Part shown: positions 15,282 to 24,214 of the stretch, piece after piece
How positions within the stretch are numbered: position 1 is the stretch's first letter
Layout: the number at the start of each line of letters is the position of its first letter
Source of the DNA: JADGNZ01 sp963715895
GTDB taxonomy: Bacteria > Acidobacteriota > Thermoanaerobaculia > Gp7-AA8
Direction of reading: 5' to 3'
Assembly (NCBI GenBank): GCA_963715895.1
Contig: OY970284.1
Coordinates: 2,728,001 to 2,792,000 of the forward strand
Length of the DNA: 64,000 bases
Position numbers and translations under genes: made by a program
The notes under the pieces: model-generated
Databases searched by the model: none
What the model saw: only the letters and a program-made list of their open reading frames with translations
Told to the model about the DNA's origin: nothing

Positions 15282-15668
15282 ATGTACGCGCAGAAGAAGC
15301 CCATAGAGAACACCCACATCGTTCGCGAACGCGACCGCCGCCGCTCCCGTGAGCTGCTGGCCGTCCTTGCGCTCGGAGTTCCCATCGGCGCCTTTCTGCT
15401 CCTCTTCACGTGGCAGAACCTCGAAGTAATCCGACTGGGCCACGAGGCGACGCGCCTGCAGAAACAGAAGCAGGAAATCGAGAACGCCAACAAGGCCCTG
15501 CAACTGGAGCGTGACCGCCGTACCTCGCTGGGCGCCGTCGAGCAGCGCGCCGTCGAGCTGGGGTTTGAGCACACCGACCCGCGAGCCGTGGTGATGGTAC
15601 AGCGGCCGCCAGACGCCGTTCCCGCCCCACGTTCCCCACAAGCCACTACCCAATCCGGAGCCCGCTGA
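15282..15668 (+). CDS. ftsL: Cell division protein FtsL-like
   Basis: A 128-residue single-pass membrane protein. A basic cytoplasmic N-terminus (RERDRRRSR) leads into a membrane helix at about 24-43, then a periplasmic coiled coil (ATRLQKQKQEIENANKALQ, about 55-75), then an ELGFEHTDPRAVVMVQ stretch typical of FtsL ends, and a Pro/Ala-rich tail. Sequence identity within FtsL is always low, so the call rests on topology and position directly before ftsI, which its stop overlaps (TGATG). FtsL bridges FtsQ/FtsB to the FtsWI synthase. Confidence 0.85.
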   Translation: MYAQKKPIENTHIVRERDRRRSRELLAVLALGVPIGAFLLLFTWQNLEVIRLGHEATRLQKQKQEIENANKALQLERDRRTSLGAVEQRAVELGFEHTDPRAVVMVQRPPDAVPAPRSPQATTQSGAR

Positions 15669-17599
15669 TGCCGATATCGCAAAAGCGTCTCCTGCAGCTT
15701 TTCGCCGTCCTGGCGGCATGGGCCGTCATCGTCATCGCCCGGCTGGTGCAGATCCAGCTTGTCCGCCACGGTGAATACGTCGTCAAAGCGGCACGCCAAC
15801 AGGAGCGGACGCTTGCGTTGCAGCCGGTGCGCGGCTCGATCATCGACAGGAATGGCCGCATCCTCGCCGAGAGCATCGCCGCGGAATCGATTTACGCCGA
15901 TCCGCAGGCCATCGTCGACCGCGGTCAGACCGCCAAAGCTCTGGCCAGCGTCACCGCCCTTCAGATGGACGCACGCGAGATCGCCACCAAACTCAACTCC
16001 GCCAGCGGCTTCGTCTGGCTCGCCCGCCAGTTGCCCCTTGAAACCACGGCCGCGGTCAAGGCGCTCAAGCTCCCGGGTGTCTATTTTCTCGACGAGCACC
16101 GCCGTTCGTATCCGCGCGCCATGCTTGCCGCGAACGTAGTCGGCTACGCCGGCGTCGATGGCGAAGGACTGGCCGGTATCGAGCATTCGTTCGATGCGCA
16201 GGTGCGGGGCCGTGCCGGACGGGTGACGCTCCTGCGCGATGCCCGGCGCGGCATGTACCTGGTCGGTGGCGAAGGGCCGAACCGGCCCATCGACGGCAAC
16301 GACGTCGTCCTCACTATCGACTCCGTCGTACAGTTCATCGCCGAGCGCGCCCTTGGCCGGGCGGTGGATCAGTACCACGCGGCCGGTGGCGTGGCCATCG
16401 TCATGGACCCGCGCGACGGCCGGATTCTGGCGATGGCATCCAATCCGTCGTTTGATCCCAACCGTTATCGCGACTTCTCGCCCGACGAACGGCGCAACCG
16501 CGCCGTTCAGGATCAGTACGAGCCCGGGTCGACGTTCAAGATCGTCACAGCCTCCGCCGGACTGGAAGAAGGGGTGGTCACGCCGTCGCAGATTCTCGAC
16601 TGTGGTGACGGCTTCATCCAGATCGGCAGTACGCAGATCCACGAGCACGGACACAATCGCTATGGCCTCATCACATTCGAAGATGTGATGGTCCATTCGT
16701 CGAACGTCGGTGCCATCCGCGTCGGTCTGGCGTTGGGGCAGGAGCGTTTCTACCGCTACATCCGCCGCTTCGGCTTTGGTGAACGGAGCGGCGTGGCGTT
16801 GCCCGGCGAGGCGCAGGGCCGCGTGCGCCGTACGGAGCAGTGGTCGCAACTCTCGAATGCGTCGATGTCGATTGGCCAGGAGATCGGCACGACGCCGTTG
16901 CAGGTCCTGAGCGCCATCGCCGCGGTCGCCAACGGCGGACTCCGCGTCCAGCCGCGCATCGTCGAAAAGGTCGTCGACGCGAGGGGAAACGCGATTTACA
17001 CACCGCCGCAGGCCGCACCGGTACGCGTCATCTCCGAAAAAACAGCGGCCGTGTTGAATGAGATTCTCAAATCCGTAGTCGCCCGCGGAACCGGCATGCA
17101 TGCCGCACTCGCCGAGCACGTCGTAGCCGGTAAGACGGGAACTGCACAAAAGGCGGGGCGCGGCGGCTACACGGACAAAGTCGTGGCCTCGTTCGGAGGC
17201 TACGTTCCGGCCGACCGGCCCCAGTTGGCGATCCTCGTCGTAGTCGACGAGCCGAAGGGATCCGAGTACGGCGGCACCGTCGCCGCTCCCGCGTTCAAGG
17301 AGATCGCGGAGTCGACATTGCGTTACCTCAATGTGCCGCCATCGGTTCCGACGCGCACGATCGATGTGTCCGCACCGATGCTGGCGACGTTTTCGCAGAA
17401 GCATGGCCCGACGGCGGGATCGGAAGTTCCCGACCTGCGAGGCCTCGACGCCCGCGCGGCCGTTGCCCTCGCTACTTCGGCCGGCTTCCGCGTTCGCGCC
17501 TCGGGGAGTGGCGTGGTCCAAACACAGCAACCGCTACCGGGCGAAGCCCTGCCGAATGATCACCAGGTCGTACTGACCCTCGCCGAGGGGACGCCATGA
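15668..17599 (+). CDS. ftsI: Peptidoglycan transpeptidase FtsI (PBP3) with C-terminal PASTA domain
   Basis: A 643-residue septal class B penicillin-binding protein that crosslinks new septal peptidoglycan with FtsW. There is an N-terminal membrane helix (about 10-27), then the dimerisation domain beginning RGSIIDRNGRILAES. The transpeptidase has Ser288 in STFK, the SSN motif in VHSSNVGAIR, and Lys489 in KTGTA. A PASTA domain follows at about 575-643 (VPDLRGLDARAAVALATSAGF). PASTA on FtsI is usual in Gram-positives but also occurs in several Gram-negative phyla; the classic E. coli protein lacks it. The stop overlaps murE (ATGA). Confidence 0.95.
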   Translation: MPISQKRLLQLFAVLAAWAVIVIARLVQIQLVRHGEYVVKAARQQERTLALQPVRGSIIDRNGRILAESIAAESIYADPQAIVDRGQTAKALASVTALQMDAREIATKLNSASGFVWLARQLPLETTAAVKALKLPGVYFLDEHRRSYPRAMLAANVVGYAGVDGEGLAGIEHSFDAQVRGRAGRVTLLRDARRGMYLVGGEGPNRPIDGNDVVLTIDSVVQFIAERALGRAVDQYHAAGGVAIVMDPRDGRILAMASNPSFDPNRYRDFSPDERRNRAVQDQYEPGSTFKIVTASAGLEEGVVTPSQILDCGDGFIQIGSTQIHEHGHNRYGLITFEDVMVHSSNVGAIRVGLALGQERFYRYIRRFGFGERSGVALPGEAQGRVRRTEQWSQLSNASMSIGQEIGTTPLQVLSAIAAVANGGLRVQPRIVEKVVDARGNAIYTPPQAAPVRVISEKTAAVLNEILKSVVARGTGMHAALAEHVVAGKTGTAQKAGRGGYTDKVVASFGGYVPADRPQLAILVVVDEPKGSEYGGTVAAPAFKEIAESTLRYLNVPPSVPTRTIDVSAPMLATFSQKHGPTAGSEVPDLRGLDARAAVALATSAGFRVRASGSGVVQTQQPLPGEALPNDHQVVLTLAEGTP

Positions 17600-19077
17600 G
17601 ACTGAAGGAGATGCTGAGGGAGGTGCCGGTTCGAAGCGGTGATGCAGATGCTGAGATCACCATCGTCACCGCCGACTCACGCCTCGTGGTCGCGGGCGCG
17701 CTGTTCGTCGCCGTTCCCGGCTTCAAGACGGATGGCGCGAAGTTCATCGACTCGGCCGTCCGCAAGGGGGCCGCGGCCATCGTCAGCGAATCGAGCGCGG
17801 TCACTGCGCCGGTTGCGGTTCAGGTCGACGACGCCCGAGCAGCTCTCGCACTCATCTCCGCCAACTTCTATAACCGTCCGGCGGACAAGCTCTCCATCAT
17901 CGGTGTGACCGGCACGTCGGGGAAGACGACTACGACAAAGATGATCGAGTCGATTCTCGACGCTTCCGGGCAGCCGGTTGGTCTCATCGGCACGATCGAA
18001 TATCGCGCCGGTGAAGAGCGCATGACCGCCGATCGCACGACGCCCGATGCCGCCGTCCTCCAGCAATGGTTCCGCAAGATGGTCGACGCCGGCGTCCGCC
18101 ATGCGGTCATGGAGGTCTCATCCCACGCACTGGCGCTGAAGCGAACGTATGGAATCCATTTTGCCGCAGCCGTCTTCACGAATCTCTCGCAGGACCACCT
18201 CGACTTTCACAAAGACTTCGAAGACTACTTTGCTGCAAAGCGGATTCTTTTCGATCAGATCGATCGCTCCCGCAGGACTGCCATCGTCAACATCGACGAT
18301 GCCTACGGGCGCCGGCTGGCGAATGAGCTCGGTGACTGCGCCGTGACGTTCGGCCGCCAGTCCGACGCGGACATTCATCCGCTCGATGGGTTCGAGATCT
18401 CCGTGCGCGGTCTTCATGGCCGTATCGGGACTCCGGCGGGCGACGTACATGTCGCGTCGAACCTGCTTGGCGCGCCCAACCTCTACAACTGGCTCGGCGC
18501 GGTCGGTGCCGCGCTCTCCGTCGGTATCGACATCGCTACGATCGAGGCGGGTATCCGTAATCTCGCCACTGTACGCGGGCGGTTCGAGTACGTCGCGTCG
18601 GATGACGGCCCGACGGTGATCGTTGACTACGCCCACAAGCCTGACGCCCTGGAGAAACTGCTGCTCGCCGTCCGCGACCTTGCCTCCGGCAGGCGGGTCA
18701 TCGTTCTCTTCGGATGCGGCGGAGATCGTGACAGGGACAAGCGTCCGATGATGGGCGCGATCGCCGCGCGCCTCGCCGATCGAACAATCCTGACGAGCGA
18801 CAACCCGCGCGGCGAAAAACCGGAAGTCATTCTGGACGACATCGAGCGAGGAATGACCGGGGCGTCGAACTACACCCGTGTCACCGACCGGCGGGAAGCG
18901 ATTGCGAAGACGATCGCGGAAGCCGACGATGACGACGTCATCGTCATCGCCGGGAAGGGCCATGAGTCGTATCAGGTCGTCGGCGACCAGATCCTCCATT
19001 TCGACGACCGCGAGGAAGCGGAACGTGCCTTGAGAAGCAGACACGAAAACAGAACTTCTAAATCGATATCAAATTAA
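17596..19077 (+). CDS. murE: UDP-MurNAc-L-Ala-D-Glu ligase MurE (meso-DAP-adding)
   Basis: A 493-residue Mur ligase that adds the third residue of the stem peptide using ATP. The Walker motif is GVTGTSGKTTTTKM near residue 103. The carbamylated-lysine region and the C-terminal domain are complete. TSDNPRGEKPE near residue 397 contains the DNPR motif that selects meso-diaminopimelate over lysine, so this organism should have DAP-type peptidoglycan. It starts inside the end of ftsI. The last codons (ENRTSKSISN) are AT-rich and lead into an AT-rich spacer. Confidence 0.96.
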   Translation: MRLKEMLREVPVRSGDADAEITIVTADSRLVVAGALFVAVPGFKTDGAKFIDSAVRKGAAAIVSESSAVTAPVAVQVDDARAALALISANFYNRPADKLSIIGVTGTSGKTTTTKMIESILDASGQPVGLIGTIEYRAGEERMTADRTTPDAAVLQQWFRKMVDAGVRHAVMEVSSHALALKRTYGIHFAAAVFTNLSQDHLDFHKDFEDYFAAKRILFDQIDRSRRTAIVNIDDAYGRRLANELGDCAVTFGRQSDADIHPLDGFEISVRGLHGRIGTPAGDVHVASNLLGAPNLYNWLGAVGAALSVGIDIATIEAGIRNLATVRGRFEYVASDDGPTVIVDYAHKPDALEKLLLAVRDLASGRRVIVLFGCGGDRDRDKRPMMGAIAARLADRTILTSDNPRGEKPEVILDDIERGMTGASNYTRVTDRREAIAKTIAEADDDDVIVIAGKGHESYQVVGDQILHFDDREEAERALRSRHENRTSKSISN

Positions 19078-19079
19078 TG

Positions 19080-19109
19080 TTGAAATCAGTGATCAAATCA
19101 TCTTATTAT
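19080..19109 (+). promoter_or_regulatory. Possible sigma-70-type promoter between murE and murF
   Basis: TTGAAA (19080-19085) and TATTAT (19104-19109) are 18 bases apart in a short AT-rich island (about 19055-19120) that stands out from the GC-rich surroundings. It lies about 230 bases before murF and could be an internal promoter for murF onward. No experimental support; the spacing and AT content are all I have. Confidence 0.45.
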
Positions 19110-19247
19110 TTAACACCTCAGGTCAGGTGTTCTGTTCCGGCTCCGTCGATTGCTTTCCGTGTGGGTGGATGGTTGGCGATCGCCGGGCAGCTTCGGGGGA
19201 AGGGCCGCGATCGGGTTGGCGCGGCGGAGCCGGGAGAGAACATCGGG

Positions 19248-19317
19248 GTTGTTGCGTTGCTCGGTTACATGGCTGCAAGGCTCCTCAGCAACCCAGCAAC
19301 CCAGCAACCCAGCAACC
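19248..19317. repeat. Complementary-arm repeat, TTGCTGGG family (copy 3)
   Basis: The right arm has four uninterrupted CAGCAACC units (19286-19317). The left arm (GGTTGTTGCGTTGCTCGG) is degenerate. It ends 19 bases before the murF start codon, just upstream of the murF ribosome-binding site, the same position that copy 2 has relative to argD. Confidence 0.85.
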
Positions 19318-19336
19318 GTGCGGAAGGGAGGGTGGC

Positions 19337-20704
19337 ATGCACCTGACCTTCCGCCAGCTCGCCGAGATGACCGGTGGAGAGCTCGTACAGGGGCCGGACG
19401 TCGCCACCGGCTCCGTCGTCATCGACAGCCGCGAGGTCAAGCCTGATTCCGTCTTCTTCGCCATCAAAGGAGATCGCCTCGACGGTCATCAGTTCCTGCC
19501 GCAGGCGCTTGCAACCGCCTGCGGAGCGGTGGTGTCGCAGGGACCGGAGAATGTCCCTGCCGGGAAAGGGATCGTCCGCGTCAACGACACGACCATCGCT
19601 CTTCAGAATCTGGCCCGCTCCATTCGCGAGCGTTATCCCTTCACGCTCATCGCCATCACCGGCTCGGCCGGAAAGACGACCACGAAGGAGATGATCGCCA
19701 CGCTGGCAGGCTCGGAACGGCGGACGTTCAAGTCGTGGGGCAATTTCAACAACCTCATCGGCTGCCCGCTCTGCATCGACAACACGCCCGACGATGCCGA
19801 AGTCGTCGTCAGCGAGATGGGGATGAACCACAAGGGGGAGATCGCCCGGCTGGCCGGTCTCACGCATCCCGACATCGGCGTCTACACGAACATCGGTCCG
19901 GTGCATATCGAGTTTTTCGGCACCATCGACAAGATCGCCGAAGCGAAGCGCGAGCTCCTCGAGAACGTCAAGCCTGGCGGAACGATCATCCTCAATGCCG
20001 ACAACGAATACGTGATGAACATCAGTAACCGCTTCGACGGGCGCAAGGTGACCTACGGCATCGACCACGATGCCGGCTTCCGCGGAGTCCATATCCGCGA
20101 GCGCGGCCTTCTCGGCACCTCGTTTGAAGTGAGCGGACACGCGTTCGAGCTATCGCTTCCCGGCCGCCACAATCTCGAGAACCTGCTTGCTGCCATCGCC
20201 ACCGCCCGCACGATCGGCATTTCGTGGGAAGGAATCGAGCGCGGCGTGCGTGCTCTGAAGCCTGCCTACCATCGCGGCATCATTCTCCACGCCGGCGGCG
20301 CAACGATCTACGACGATACCTATAACTCGAATCCGTACGCTCTTGGCCGGGCTCTGGATCTGATGGCTCAGGCCGATGTCGCCGGGCGCCGCATCGCAGT
20401 CATCGGCGACATGCTGGAACTGGGCGACAAAGAGCTCGACTACCATCGCGAAGCCGGCAGGGCCATCCCGAAGAGCGTCGACACCGTCGTCGGCGTCGGC
20501 AGGCGTTCGCGAGCCTTGCTCGACGGCGCGCGCGAGACGGGATTTGAAGACGGCAAGCTCCACCACTTCGACGACGCGCAGAGCGCCGGAGGGTTCCTCG
20601 AAACCTTCATTCGTCCCGGAGACCTCGTTCTGATCAAGGCCAGCCGCGGCATCGGCCTCGACCGTATCGTCAACATGCTGGCCAACGCGGAGGGGGCGCA
20701 CTGA
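19337..20704 (+). CDS. murF: UDP-MurNAc-tripeptide D-alanyl-D-alanine ligase MurF
   Basis: 455 residues starting at ATG 19337 behind a GGGAGG ribosome-binding site; the longer frame upstream crosses a repeat and is not coding. MurF adds D-Ala-D-Ala to the UDP-MurNAc-tripeptide. Motifs: an N-terminal uracil-binding domain with VVIDSREVKPDSVFFAIKG, the ATP site AITGSAGKTTTKEM near residue 112, then SEMGMNHKGEI and YDDTYNSNPYALGRALD. The D-Ala-D-Ala ligase (ddl) that makes its substrate is not in this window. Its stop overlaps the mraY start (TGATG). Confidence 0.96.
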   Translation: MHLTFRQLAEMTGGELVQGPDVATGSVVIDSREVKPDSVFFAIKGDRLDGHQFLPQALATACGAVVSQGPENVPAGKGIVRVNDTTIALQNLARSIRERYPFTLIAITGSAGKTTTKEMIATLAGSERRTFKSWGNFNNLIGCPLCIDNTPDDAEVVVSEMGMNHKGEIARLAGLTHPDIGVYTNIGPVHIEFFGTIDKIAEAKRELLENVKPGGTIILNADNEYVMNISNRFDGRKVTYGIDHDAGFRGVHIRERGLLGTSFEVSGHAFELSLPGRHNLENLLAAIATARTIGISWEGIERGVRALKPAYHRGIILHAGGATIYDDTYNSNPYALGRALDLMAQADVAGRRIAVIGDMLELGDKELDYHREAGRAIPKSVDTVVGVGRRSRALLDGARETGFEDGKLHHFDDAQSAGGFLETFIRPGDLVLIKASRGIGLDRIVNMLANAEGAH

Positions 20705-21789
20705 TGTTGTACTACCTGTTCACGCTGCGGGACATGTTCTCCGGTTTCAACGTCTTCCGGTACATCACGTTCCGGACGGCATGGGCGGCACTCACCGCGC
20801 TCATCATCTCCTTCATCTTCGGTCCATGGCTGATCGAGCGGATGCGCCGCATCAAGGCCGGACAGTACATCCGCGAGGAAGGTCCGAAGTCGCACCAGAT
20901 GAAGGCCGGGACGCCGACGATGGGCGGCATCCTGATCAACATCGCCATCGTGATCCCGACCATCCTCTGGGCCGATATCTTCAACCCCTACATCTGGATC
21001 GTGCTGTTCGTGACGTTCGCGTACGGCGCGATCGGATTCGTCGACGATTACCGCAAGCTGGTCAAGAAACAGAACATGGGGTTGACCGCGAAAGAGAAGT
21101 TCTCGATGCAGATTGGCGTGGCCCTGGCCGCGGGGCTGGCCATCGCCTACCTGCCGTCGATTCACAACAACTACTCGACGGTCCTGACCTTCCCGTTTTT
21201 CAAGGCGTTGCACTTGAACCTCGGCTTTCTCTACATCCCGTTCATCATCGTCGTCCTCGTCGGCGCATCGAACGGCGTGAACCTGACCGACGGGCTCGAT
21301 GGGCTGGCCATTGGATCGACGCTCATCGTCGCCGTCACCTATACGATCCTCACCTACGCCGCCGGCAACTTCCGCGTGGCCGACTACCTCCGAATCGCCT
21401 GGGTGCCGCAAGCCGGTGAGCTGGCGGTCTTTTGCGGGGCCATGGTGGGGGCATCGCTCGGCTTCTTATGGTTCAACGCCCACCCCGCTGAGATCTTCAT
21501 GGGAGACGTCGGCTCGCTGGCGCTCGGCGGCGCCATCGGCTGCCTGGCCGTGATGATCAAGCAGGAGATTCTGCTCGGACTGGTCGGCGGCCTTTTCGTG
21601 CTCGAAGGGATGTCCGTCGTGCTGCAGGTGGCGTCGTTCAAGCTGACCGGACGGCGGATCTTCAAGATGTCGCCGCTGCACCACCACTTCGAGCTGTCCG
21701 GCTGGCGTGAGACGAAGGTCGTGGTCCGGTTCTGGATCATCGCCATCATCTTCGCGATGCTGGCCCTCTCGACGCTCAAATTACGATGA
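20704..21789 (+). CDS. mraY: Phospho-MurNAc-pentapeptide translocase MraY
   Basis: A 361-residue polytopic membrane enzyme (ten helices expected) that makes lipid I from UDP-MurNAc-pentapeptide and undecaprenyl phosphate. Visible signatures: KAGTPTMGGILI after the first helices, GFVDDYRKL with the catalytic aspartates, GVNLTDGLDGLAIG, WFNAHPAEIFMGDVGSL, and MSPLHHHFELSGW near the C-terminus. It is tightly packed between murF and murD, with overlapping stop and start codons at both ends. Confidence 0.97.
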   Translation: MLYYLFTLRDMFSGFNVFRYITFRTAWAALTALIISFIFGPWLIERMRRIKAGQYIREEGPKSHQMKAGTPTMGGILINIAIVIPTILWADIFNPYIWIVLFVTFAYGAIGFVDDYRKLVKKQNMGLTAKEKFSMQIGVALAAGLAIAYLPSIHNNYSTVLTFPFFKALHLNLGFLYIPFIIVVLVGASNGVNLTDGLDGLAIGSTLIVAVTYTILTYAAGNFRVADYLRIAWVPQAGELAVFCGAMVGASLGFLWFNAHPAEIFMGDVGSLALGGAIGCLAVMIKQEILLGLVGGLFVLEGMSVVLQVASFKLTGRRIFKMSPLHHHFELSGWRETKVVVRFWIIAIIFAMLALSTLKLR

Positions 21790-23108
21790 AGACCCTTGTT
21801 ATCGGAGCGGGCAAGTCCGGCGTGGCCGCGGCGAATTTTCTGGCCGCCCGCGGCGAAAGGGTGCTGCTCACAGACGCCAACGCCGCCCCAGACCTGCCGT
21901 ATCCGCTCCATGAGGCGGTGGACCGCGCATTCGGTCGTCAGGACGCGGCGTTGTTGGACGGCGTCGGAATGATGGTCCTCAGCCCCGGCGTACCGCGCAC
22001 GATTCCTCTGCTGCAGCAGGTCGAGGTGACGCCGATTCCGGTGATCGGCGAGATCGAGCTCGCGTATCGCCACATGCCGCAGGGAAGCACGATCGTCGCG
22101 ATCACAGGCTCGAATGGGAAATCGACTACGACCGCGCTGATCGGCGAGATCCTGAAGATCGACGGCCGGCAGCCGATCGTGGCCGGCAATATCGGTGAGC
22201 CGTTCATCGCCGCTCTCGATACCGAACGGCCGCGCACCTACGTTCTCGAGTTGTCGTCGTTCCAGCTCGAATCGGTAGACACCTTTCGGGCCGATGTCGC
22301 GCTGCTTCTGAACGTGACTCCCGACCACATGGATCGCTATCCGACCTTCGACGCCTACGCGGCGGCTAAGTACCGCATCTTTCGCAATCAGGAGCCGCAC
22401 GATGTCGCCATCGTCAATGCCTCGGATCGCCGCGGCGCGCCTCGAGAATCGAAAGCGCGTCTCCGCCGCTTTTCCGCATCGAGACCTGTCGACGAAGGGG
22501 CGTTCGCTGACGGCGCGGATCTCGTTCTTCGCCACGACGGAAACGAGCGCCGGATCCCGCGCGCCTCACTCAAGCTGGAAGGAACCGCCAACGTCGAGAA
22601 TGCGCTGGCGGCATGGCTGGCGGCGCGTGCCATCGGCGTAGACGATGTGAGCGTTCAGATTGCCTTCGGCTCGTTTGCCGGACTGCCGCATCGCATGGTG
22701 CTCGTACGCAAGATCGATGGCGTCCGATGGATCAACGATTCCAAAGGAACGAACGTCGATGCCACGCTCAAGTCGCTGGAGTCGTTCCCGCCGGACAGTG
22801 TCTGGTTGATTCTCGGTGGCAAGGACAAGGCCGGAGAGTTCGAACGGATGCGCGAGCTCGTCTCCGAAAAAACGCGGGCAGTCATGACCATCGGCGCCGC
22901 CGCCGACCGCATCACCTCGGCACTCGACGGCACGGTCACTATCGTTGCCGCGGGCGACATGCAGCATGCCGTTGCTCACGCACGCGAGCACGCAAAGTCT
23001 GGCGACATCGTGCTCCTTTCACCCGCTTGCGCAAGTTTTGACCAGTACCGAAACTTCGAACATCGCGGCGAGCACTTCGAGGAATTGGTTCGAGGGCTGT
23101 CGGCATGA
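21786..23108 (+). CDS. murD: UDP-MurNAc-L-alanine:D-glutamate ligase MurD
   Basis: A 440-residue Mur ligase adding D-glutamate, the second stem-peptide residue. The N-terminal Rossmann-like domain starts TLVIGAGKSGVAAANFL. The ATP site is AITGSNGKSTTTALIGE near residue 113; ELSSFQLESVDTFRADVALLLNVTPDHMDRY spans the catalytic region near 160-190. The C-terminal domain has INDSKGTNVDATLKSLES, typical of MurD. Start and stop overlap those of mraY and ftsW (ATGA at each). Confidence 0.96.
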   Translation: MKTLVIGAGKSGVAAANFLAARGERVLLTDANAAPDLPYPLHEAVDRAFGRQDAALLDGVGMMVLSPGVPRTIPLLQQVEVTPIPVIGEIELAYRHMPQGSTIVAITGSNGKSTTTALIGEILKIDGRQPIVAGNIGEPFIAALDTERPRTYVLELSSFQLESVDTFRADVALLLNVTPDHMDRYPTFDAYAAAKYRIFRNQEPHDVAIVNASDRRGAPRESKARLRRFSASRPVDEGAFADGADLVLRHDGNERRIPRASLKLEGTANVENALAAWLAARAIGVDDVSVQIAFGSFAGLPHRMVLVRKIDGVRWINDSKGTNVDATLKSLESFPPDSVWLILGGKDKAGEFERMRELVSEKTRAVMTIGAAADRITSALDGTVTIVAAGDMQHAVAHAREHAKSGDIVLLSPACASFDQYRNFEHRGEHFEELVRGLSA

Positions 23109-24202
23109 GCCGCAAACTCACCTACGACACCTACCTATTCAGCGCAGCGGTGCTGATCGTCCTCATCGGGATGGTGATGATCTATTCGGCATCGGCGATC
23201 ATCACCATGCAGAAGGTCGGGTCGGACAACCCCTACTACTTCTTCCTCCGCCAGTTCGTCTGGCTGGTGGCCGGCGGCACGCTCGGTGTGATGCTGATGC
23301 ATGTCGATTCGGCACGGCTGCGCGACCGGCGGATCATTTACGCAATCGGCGCTGCCGTCCTGCTGGCGCTGGTCATCGCTCTTTTTCAGTCGCCGATCAA
23401 CGGCACCCACCGCTGGATCGTTCTGCAGCACTTCCAACTCCAGCCGAGCGAGTTCGCCAAGCCGGCATTGATCCTCTTTCTGGCCTCGTATCTGGCGCGG
23501 AAAGAGGAGCGGATCAACGAGCTGACCTCGACGCTGCTGCCGCTCGCGTTCGTCGTGGCGCTCTTCGCCGGGCTTGTCCTGCTCGAGCCCGACTTCGGCA
23601 CGGCCACCACGCTCGTCCTCGTCGCCGCCGGGATGATTTTCGCCGCCGGAATCTCCTGGACGCGCGTCGTCACCTTTGCGCTGATGATCATCCCCGCCGG
23701 GGTGCTGCTGATCTTCAGCGCCGCGTACCGCCGCGATCGTCTCTTTACCTTCCTGAACCCCGAGGCCGATCCGCTGGGGAAGGGATTCCAGGCCATGCAG
23801 TCGCTGATCGCGCTAGGGACCGGCGGTTTGCGCGGACTCGGCATCGGCAACGGCCGGCAGAAACTCTTCTTCCTGCCGGAGCCGCACACCGACTTCATCT
23901 TCTCGATCATTGGCGAAGAGCTCGGGTTCATCGGCGCGGCGGCGCTCATCGCCCTTTTCGCCTTTCTGGTCTGGCGTGGCTTCCGCGTGACGAGGCTCAG
24001 CCAGAATCGCTTCGATTTCTACGCGGCGCTTGGTTTCACGCTGTTGATCGGCATCCAGGCGCTGATCAACGTCAGTGTCGCGCTTTGCCTTCTGCCGACC
24101 AAGGGGCTGCCGCTGCCGCTCGTCAGCTACGGCGGCTCCTCGCTGATCACCAGTCTCATCGCGGTCGGCATTTTGTTGAACTTATCGCAGCAGTCAGGTT
24201 GA
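23105..24202 (+). CDS. ftsW: Peptidoglycan glycosyltransferase FtsW
   Basis: A 365-residue SEDS-family membrane protein with about ten helices that polymerises glycan strands at the septum together with FtsI. Family marks include MIYSASAIITMQ in the first helix, GTHRWI and LQPSEFAKPAL near residues 100-120, LEPDFGTATTL with the catalytic Asp near 165, LPEPHTDFIFSIIGEELGF near 260, and LPLVSYGGSSL near the C-terminus. Position between murD and murG is standard. No second SEDS protein (rodA) occurs beside the mre genes in this window. Confidence 0.96.
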   Translation: MSRKLTYDTYLFSAAVLIVLIGMVMIYSASAIITMQKVGSDNPYYFFLRQFVWLVAGGTLGVMLMHVDSARLRDRRIIYAIGAAVLLALVIALFQSPINGTHRWIVLQHFQLQPSEFAKPALILFLASYLARKEERINELTSTLLPLAFVVALFAGLVLLEPDFGTATTLVLVAAGMIFAAGISWTRVVTFALMIIPAGVLLIFSAAYRRDRLFTFLNPEADPLGKGFQAMQSLIALGTGGLRGLGIGNGRQKLFFLPEPHTDFIFSIIGEELGFIGAAALIALFAFLVWRGFRVTRLSQNRFDFYAALGFTLLIGIQALINVSVALCLLPTKGLPLPLVSYGGSSLITSLIAVGILLNLSQQSG

Positions 24203-24214
24203 GGAATCCGATCG

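Noticed and set aside
15236..17530. 764-codon open frame on the minus strand
   Set aside because: It lies opposite ftsL and ftsI; the plus strand codes well-conserved proteins, and the minus-strand translation is Arg/Asp-rich with no family features.
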